Assembly (NCBI RefSeq): GCF_025420585.1
Contig: NZ_JAOEGB010000004.1
Location: 186,001 to 250,000, forward strand
DNA: 64,000 nucleotides
Direction: 5' to 3'
Source: Planotetraspora sp. A-T 1434
GTDB taxonomy: Bacteria > Actinomycetota > Actinomycetes > Streptosporangiales > Streptosporangiaceae
Position numbers and translations under genes: made by a program. The notes beneath the pieces were generated by a model. That model searched no databases. It was not told where the DNA came from and saw only the letters and a list, made by a program, of their open reading frames with translations. Positions 59,872 to 64,000 of this stretch are shown one piece after another (positions within the stretch are counted from its first letter, which is position 1; each line of letters begins with the position of its first letter).

Positions 59872-61272
59872 CTACGGTGCCGCGGTTAGGTCCAGGCGCC
59901 AGTCGTTACATCGCATGACGCTCCCCGGCGGGTATTCGAAGTCACACTCACCGACGAGCCGGAAGCCTGCCCTCTGGCAGATCGCGTTCGACGCGGGATG
60001 GTCGACGGACGGGAACGCGTGTATGTATCTGTGTTTCCCCTCGGCCCTGGCATTCGCGACGGCTGCGGTGGCGGCCGCGACCGCTATGCCTCTGCCCTGG
60101 AACTCTGGCAGGACGCCCCAACCCGTCTCGTACACGGTCTCCTCCCGCCAGACACGCTCCCAGTACCCGATGGCGCCGACCGCCTCCAGCCCAGGAAGCA
60201 GGAGGATGCGGAACATTTGACCGGTCCCCGGCTCGCCGACCTGGGCATACCGCTTGTGACGTGCGAGGACCGCCTCTTCCGTCTCTGGACCTCCCAGATG
60301 CTCTGTCATCTCCGGTGTGTTGTTGCGACGCAGCAGGTCAAGGTGGGCCTCTGCGTCCGCCCAGGGCTCAAGGCGTATCCGCGGTGCGTTCGCTCCCTCT
60401 GGCATTCCTCTCCCGTCTTCGCTCGAACCCGTGCGGTCAGCGCGCTTCCGCGATCCTGCCTGAGCGGTACGACAATTTCGATGCAGGAGCAGCGGGCGCA
60501 CAGTGTTCCAGCAGGCTAGGTCGGCGGCGTTGAGTAAGCCCGGACGCGGGTCCGCGGCCCGGTAGGCGCTCCCGTCCGGGCGGCGGGCGACACCGCCCGC
60601 CTCGGTCAGCAGCAGGACGCCCGGCGCGTGGTCCCAGGGCAGCGTCCGCTGGAAGAGGACGAAGTCCTGCTCGCCGTCCAGAAGCCGTGGATAGTCCACG
60701 CCCGCGCAGCCGGTGCCTGGCCCCAGCTCGGCGAACCGGGGCGCTGTCGCCTCGGCACGTGCCAGTGCCGGGGGATCGAGGAACCTTGTCAGCGCCGCCC
60801 CGCGCAGCTCCGCCGGATCGGCGGGAGCCGGACCCCGGCGCACCCGGACCCCGTCCCGCCAGGCCCCCGAACCCCGCTCGGCCACGTAGACGCGGTCCTC
60901 CGCCGGGCGCACGATCCACGCCGCGACAGTCTCCCCGCCGCGTACGAGCGCCGCCATCACCGCGTACTCGGGACGGCCCGCCACGAAGTTCGACGTCCCG
61001 TCCAGCGGATCGACGAGCCAGGCCTCCGGGGCCTCCCACAGTGCCGCGACCTGCCGAGGATCGCGGGCCGTGGCCTCCTCGCCGACGACCGGGGCATCCA
61101 CCACCTCACGAAGCCGACGGCTGATCAGCTCCTCCGCCTCCCGGTCCGCCACGGTGACAACCTCGCCGGGCGACTTCTCGTGGACCTCCCCCTCGGCCAG
61201 TGCCCGGAAGCGGGGAAGGACCGCGACCTCGGCCGCCTCGAGAAGGATCCCGGTCACCTCGTCGATCAACAT
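59872..61272 (-). CDS. Inositol-monophosphatase-like protein fused to GNAT acetyltransferase
   Basis: A 466-residue fusion. Residues 1-265 are an inositol-phosphatase-family domain: VTVADREAEELI, VGEEA, LVDPLDGTSNFVAGRPEYAV and the C-terminal PWDHAPGVLLLTEAGG, giving the metal-binding Glu and Asp set. After a 35-residue basic/Ser-rich linker comes a complete GNAT domain (MPEGANAPRIRLEPW ... VLPEFQGRGIAVAAATAAVANARAEGK). An internal ATG at 60405 has GGGAG upstream, so the acetyltransferase might also be made alone. It looks like fusion of two neighbouring genes by loss of a stop. Confidence 0.85.
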   Translation of the reverse strand: MLIDEVTGILLEAAEVAVLPRFRALAEGEVHEKSPGEVVTVADREAEELISRRLREVVDAPVVGEEATARDPRQVAALWEAPEAWLVDPLDGTSNFVAGRPEYAVMAALVRGGETVAAWIVRPAEDRVYVAERGSGAWRDGVRVRRGPAPADPAELRGAALTRFLDPPALARAEATAPRFAELGPGTGCAGVDYPRLLDGEQDFVLFQRTLPWDHAPGVLLLTEAGGVARRPDGSAYRAADPRPGLLNAADLACWNTVRPLLLHRNCRTAQAGSRKRADRTGSSEDGRGMPEGANAPRIRLEPWADAEAHLDLLRRNNTPEMTEHLGGPETEEAVLARHKRYAQVGEPGTGQMFRILLLPGLEAVGAIGYWERVWREETVYETGWGVLPEFQGRGIAVAAATAAVANARAEGKHRYIHAFPSVDHPASNAICQRAGFRLVGECDFEYPPGSVMRCNDWRLDLTAAP

Positions 61273-61454
61273 GATCGCGACGATAGTTCGGCGTCACCCC
61301 GCACGGAAAGGTGCTGTGCCTGCCGCAGGTACACGGGCGGCTGGCTCGGCAGACGGTCGGCGACGCGCTGGGCGGGCCTGCCGAGCACCCGCGCCAGGTC
61401 GTCGCTCTGACGTTCCAGCGCTCCCATGCGAACCTGCGCGTTGAGCCAGCTCAT
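61266..61454 (-). CDS. Small ORF overlapping the phosphatase start
   Basis: A 62-residue frame, MSWLNAQVRMGALERQSDDL in its first third, with normal high-GC codon use. It ends seven bases into the phosphatase-fusion gene, an arrangement compatible with coupling. No ribosome site or family is recognised, and the upstream frame TLAEADELAQ hints at a frameshifted remnant of a longer gene. The rest of 61455-61596 holds nothing I can name. Confidence 0.35.
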   Translation of the reverse strand: MSWLNAQVRMGALERQSDDLARVLGRPAQRVADRLPSQPPVYLRQAQHLSVRGDAELSSRSC

Positions 61455-61596
61455 CGGCCTCGGCCAGCGTCGGGCACTTCCCGGCAGGTCACGCCGAGCG
61501 CACGGGCCGGCTCCGGTGCGGAGGGAGACGCCAGGATCCCCGAGCGGTGACGCGCGAACCGAGCCCCCGCCTTCCGGTGGAGGTGGAGTCAATACG

Positions 61597-62619
61597 ATGC
61601 TCGGCATGCGTGCTCTCGGCCGGTGTGCGGCGGCTGTGCCGCTGGGCGGCCTACTGTGCGGGCTGCTTTGCGCACTCACCGGGGCCGGGCCGCCCGATCC
61701 GCTGCTGCCGGAGGCCAGGGCGATCATCCGGGAGCACCCCGGGATGTGGGCCCAGGCGTCCGTCGCCAGGGGAGAGCACACGATCGTCGTGGGAGGACCC
61801 CGTCGCCTGGTCGCCGACCTGTCCGTGCTGGCCGACCGCGCGAGCCGTACGGTCGCCCGGGTCTGGGGCCCGGTGGACGCGGTGGTCCTCGTCCCGGCGA
61901 CGGCGGAGCAGGCGGAGGTGCTGGCCGCACCCGCACGGGTGGAGGGCCTGGCGGCGCTCGCCGGGGTGGGCCGGGTCATCATCGAGCCGGACGGATTCGC
62001 CCGGCTGACCCCGACCGGCCGCCAGGTCGTGCTCGCCCACGAGCTGGTCCACGTGGCCACCGGAGCGGCGGTCACCGGCGACCTGCCGGCGTGGCTCGTG
62101 GAGGGCTTCGCCGACTATGTGGGCTACCTCGGCAGCGGGCTCTCGGCGCGGACCGTCGCCGCCGAGCTCGCCGCCGAAGTCCGGGCCGGGGCCCTGCCGC
62201 GCGAGCTGCCGGGGCGCGCGGACTTTCGGGCCGGGTCGGCACGGCTGGCGCAGGCGTACGAGGAGGCGTGGCTGGTCTGCCGGTACATCGCCGGGCGCTT
62301 CGGCGAGCGGAAGCTGGTGAAGCTCTACCGCGCGGCCCTGCGTCACCAGGGCCAGGGCGACCAGGACCAAGGCGAGCAGGACCAAGGCGAGCAGGGCCAG
62401 GGCGAGCAGGGCCAGGGCGAGCAGGGCCAGGGCGAGCAGGACCAGGGCGACCAGGGCCAGGGCGAGCAGGGCCAGGGCGACCAGGGCGACCGGGACCGCG
62501 AGGGGATCGCCCCGGCCCTGTGGGAGACCCTGGGCATCACCCAGGCGGAGCTGACCCGAGACTGGCTGGCCTCCCTTCCTGAGCAGCTGGGCATCCCCAC
62601 CGTCCCCTCTTCCCCCTGA
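61597..62619 (+). CDS. Secreted gluzincin metallopeptidase-like protein
   Basis: A 340-residue protein with a hydrophobic signal (AAAVPLGGLLCGLLCALTGA). The zinc motif is VLAHELVHVATGA, with the third ligand Glu in WLVEGFADYVGYL 25 residues later, the peptidase MA pattern. Between the helical LVKLYRAALRHQ and the C-terminal TLGITQAELTRDWLASL lies a 50-residue (G-D/E-Q-G/D-Q) repeat. GGAGGTGGAG precedes the ATG. The stop TGA is part of a CTGATCATG repeat element of cluster F. Substrate unknown. Confidence 0.85.
   Translation: MLGMRALGRCAAAVPLGGLLCGLLCALTGAGPPDPLLPEARAIIREHPGMWAQASVARGEHTIVVGGPRRLVADLSVLADRASRTVARVWGPVDAVVLVPATAEQAEVLAAPARVEGLAALAGVGRVIIEPDGFARLTPTGRQVVLAHELVHVATGAAVTGDLPAWLVEGFADYVGYLGSGLSARTVAAELAAEVRAGALPRELPGRADFRAGSARLAQAYEEAWLVCRYIAGRFGERKLVKLYRAALRHQGQGDQDQGEQDQGEQGQGEQGQGEQGQGEQDQGDQGQGEQGQGDQGDRDREGIAPALWETLGITQAELTRDWLASLPEQLGIPTVPSSP
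62348..62492 (+). repeat. 15-base in-frame repeat coding GEQGQ
   Basis: About nine tandem copies of a GGCGAGCAGGGCCAG-like unit encode GDQDQ/GEQDQ/GEQGQ pentapeptides in the metallopeptidase gene. Central copies are identical at the DNA level, so recent expansion or copy-number change is likely. Confidence 0.88.
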
Positions 62620-62884
62620 TCATGTTGTGATCATGCACGGATTCCCGTTTCCGCCCCCTAACCAAGCCCATCCTCCATGCGTGATCATGCGCGGACTCCC
62701 CGCTATCCCGCGAAAGCGGAACGGCCACCGCGCGGAGCTGCCACCATGCGGATTGCGACCTTGTCTTCGCATGATCACGCGAGCGAATGGCCCTGGCGGT
62801 GCGGGACGCCGGGGAATCCGTGCATGATCACGCATGGAGGATGGGCCGGTCGCGGGCCGCGAGCGGGAATGTGTGCATGATCAC
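62616..62884. repeat. 53-base dispersed repeat, cluster F (two to three forward, three inverted units)
   Basis: A CTGATCATGT at 62616 supplies the metallopeptidase stop. GTGATCATGC follows at 62627 and 62681 (54 apart); GCATGATCAC at 62769, 62822 and 62875 (53, 53). The first forward and the second-last-gap inverted units share an identical CCCATCCTCCATGC end. The cluster ends 18 bases before pimB. Confidence 0.92.
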
Positions 62885-62901
62885 GGGGAAGGGGTGCGGG
62901 G

Positions 62902-64000
62902 ATGGGGAGGACGCTGATCGTCACGAATGACTTTCCGCCTCGGGCCGGGGGGATTCAGGCGTTCGTCCATGGGCTGGCCTCTCGGCGGCCGCCGGAATCC
63001 GTGACGGTCTACGCCCCCCGGTGGGAGGGATGCGAGTCCTTCGACGTGCGTCAGCCGTACGAAGTGGTGCGGCATCCCGGCACGCTCATGCTGCCCACGC
63101 GGCGGGTCGCCAGGACGGCGGCGGTGCTGGCGAGAGACTGCGACACCGTGGTCTTCGGCGCGGCTGCCCCGCTGGGCCTGCTCGCGCCGGCCGTACGGGC
63201 CGCCGGACCCAGCCGCGTCGTGATGCTGACCCACGGGCACGAGGCGTCCTGGGCGCGGCTCCCGCTCGCCCGTGGCCTGCTCCGCCGCATCGGCGAGGGA
63301 GCCGACGTCGTGACCTACCTCGGCGGCTACACGCGCCGCAGGCTCGCGCCGGTGATCCCCGAGTCCAAGCTCGTACGGCTGGCGCCCGGCGTGGACACCT
63401 CGGTGTTCCACCCCGGGGCGGGCGGCGACGACGTTCGCAAGTCGCTGGGCCTGGAGGGGCGGCCGGTGGTCGTCTGCGTCTCGCGGCTGGTGCTCCGCAA
63501 GGGCCAGGACATGCTGGTCCGCGCCTGGCCGGGGGTGCTCCGCCACGTCCCCGACGCGGCGCTGCTGCTGGTCGGCGGCGGCCCGTCCCGTCAGGCGCTC
63601 CAACGGGCGGCCGCACGGCACGGCGTGAAGGAGTCGGTCGTCTTCACCGGATCGGTGCCGTGGACCGCCCTGCCCGCCTACTACGACGCGGGCGACGTGT
63701 TCGCGATGCCGTGCCGCACCAGACTGGCCGGGCTGGATGTCGAGGGGCTCGGCATCGTCTATCTGGAGGCGTCGGCCACCGGCCTCCCCGTCGTGGCGGG
63801 CTCCTCCGGTGGCGCCCCCGACGCCGTACGGCACGGCGAGACCGGCCTGGTGGTCGACGGCACGTCGCCCGCCGGGATCGCCCGTGCTCTGGTGGAGTTG
63901 CTGGCCGATCCGGCCCGCGCCCGCGCGATGGGGGAGCGGGGCCGGGCCTGGATCGAGGAGGAGTGGGGCTGGGACCGGGTCGCCGCCCGGTTCGCCCGCC
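62902..64000 (+). CDS. pimB: PimB-like phosphatidylinositol mannosyltransferase, partial
   Basis: A GT4-type glycosyltransferase running off the right edge (366 residues visible). It starts MGRTLIVTNDFPPRAGGIQAFVHGLA, the typical PimB donor/acceptor N-terminus, and has VVVCVSRLVLRKGQDMLVRAW, VVFTGSVPWTALPAYY and the nucleotide-sugar site EGLGIVYLEASATGLPVVAG (Glu-7-Glu). PimB adds the second mannose to phosphatidylinositol monomannoside at the membrane. GGAAGGGG precedes the ATG, just after repeat cluster F. Confidence 0.9.
   Translation, partial: MGRTLIVTNDFPPRAGGIQAFVHGLASRRPPESVTVYAPRWEGCESFDVRQPYEVVRHPGTLMLPTRRVARTAAVLARDCDTVVFGAAAPLGLLAPAVRAAGPSRVVMLTHGHEASWARLPLARGLLRRIGEGADVVTYLGGYTRRRLAPVIPESKLVRLAPGVDTSVFHPGAGGDDVRKSLGLEGRPVVVCVSRLVLRKGQDMLVRAWPGVLRHVPDAALLLVGGGPSRQALQRAAARHGVKESVVFTGSVPWTALPAYYDAGDVFAMPCRTRLAGLDVEGLGIVYLEASATGLPVVAGSSGGAPDAVRHGETGLVVDGTSPAGIARALVELLADPARARAMGERGRAWIEEEWGWDRVAARFAR

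Overview
The window is high-GC DNA (third codon positions are almost all G or C) from an actinomycete. Signs are frequent GTG starts, a mycothiol-dependent isomerase-type gene, PspAA/PspAB proteins, the trpD / pseudo-receiver / cta-qcr neighbourhood that Streptomyces also has, a PimB-type mannosyltransferase and a c-di-AMP (ydaO-type) riboswitch before an NlpC/P60 hydrolase. Gene content and many gene-end tandem repeats suggest Streptosporangiaceae or a close relative (inference). No rRNA, tRNA, transposase, phage or CRISPR was recognised; this looks like chromosomal core DNA.

Layout: 1-3.7 kb, epimerase fragment, 2-oxoacid dehydrogenase E2 (sucB) and E3 (lpdA). 3.8-6.7 kb, leucyl aminopeptidase and a divergent GntR regulator/membrane-protein pair with clear operators. 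7-9.6 kb, cobalamin genes cobS and a cobU fused to a degenerate metallo-beta-lactamase-like domain. 10-15 kb, aldo-keto reductase, secreted multicopper oxidase, membrane SMI1/KNR4 protein, DUF3043. 15.7-18.4 kb, pspA-pspAA-htpX-pspAB stress operon, then a receptor Ser/Thr kinase. 21-26 kb, nadA, erpA, PfkB kinase, TusA and cysteine desulfurase. 26-35 kb, the aa3 oxidase/bc1 genes as two convergent operons (ctaCDF and ctaE-qcrCAB) around an L,D-transpeptidase. 35-40 kb, pseudo-receiver, trpD, a reduced histidine kinase, a stand-alone Lrp sensor domain, and an exonuclease/GIY-YIG fusion. 40.5-54.2 kb, a complete methionine-salvage island with two ABC importers. 54-64 kb, acetyltransferase, NYN protein, two NlpC/P60 hydrolases, an Rpn-like nuclease, an inositol-phosphatase/acetyltransferase fusion, a metallopeptidase and the start of pimB.

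How parts work together: the salvage island encodes import of a sugar-like and a nucleoside-like substrate, a nucleoside hydrolase that could split methylthioadenosine, and then MtnK, MtnA, MtnB, MtnC and MtnD, which carry methylthioribose to the methionine keto-acid. Almost every junction on each strand is a 1-4 base start/stop overlap. The second NlpC/P60 gene (57.5-58.6 kb) has stacked control elements: three MtrA-like GTGAC repeats, a consensus Crp site placed at about -41.5 from a predicted start, a c-di-AMP riboswitch and an apparent CTG start codon.

The most unusual non-coding signal is a dispersed repeat. GTGATCATGC followed by a partly conserved TTCCC occurs about 22 times in six intergenic clusters, with an almost invariant 53-base period and forward units facing inverted units. 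Units supply the stop codon of two or three genes and the likely start codon of one or two. It is not a CRISPR and I do not recognise it as a described family.
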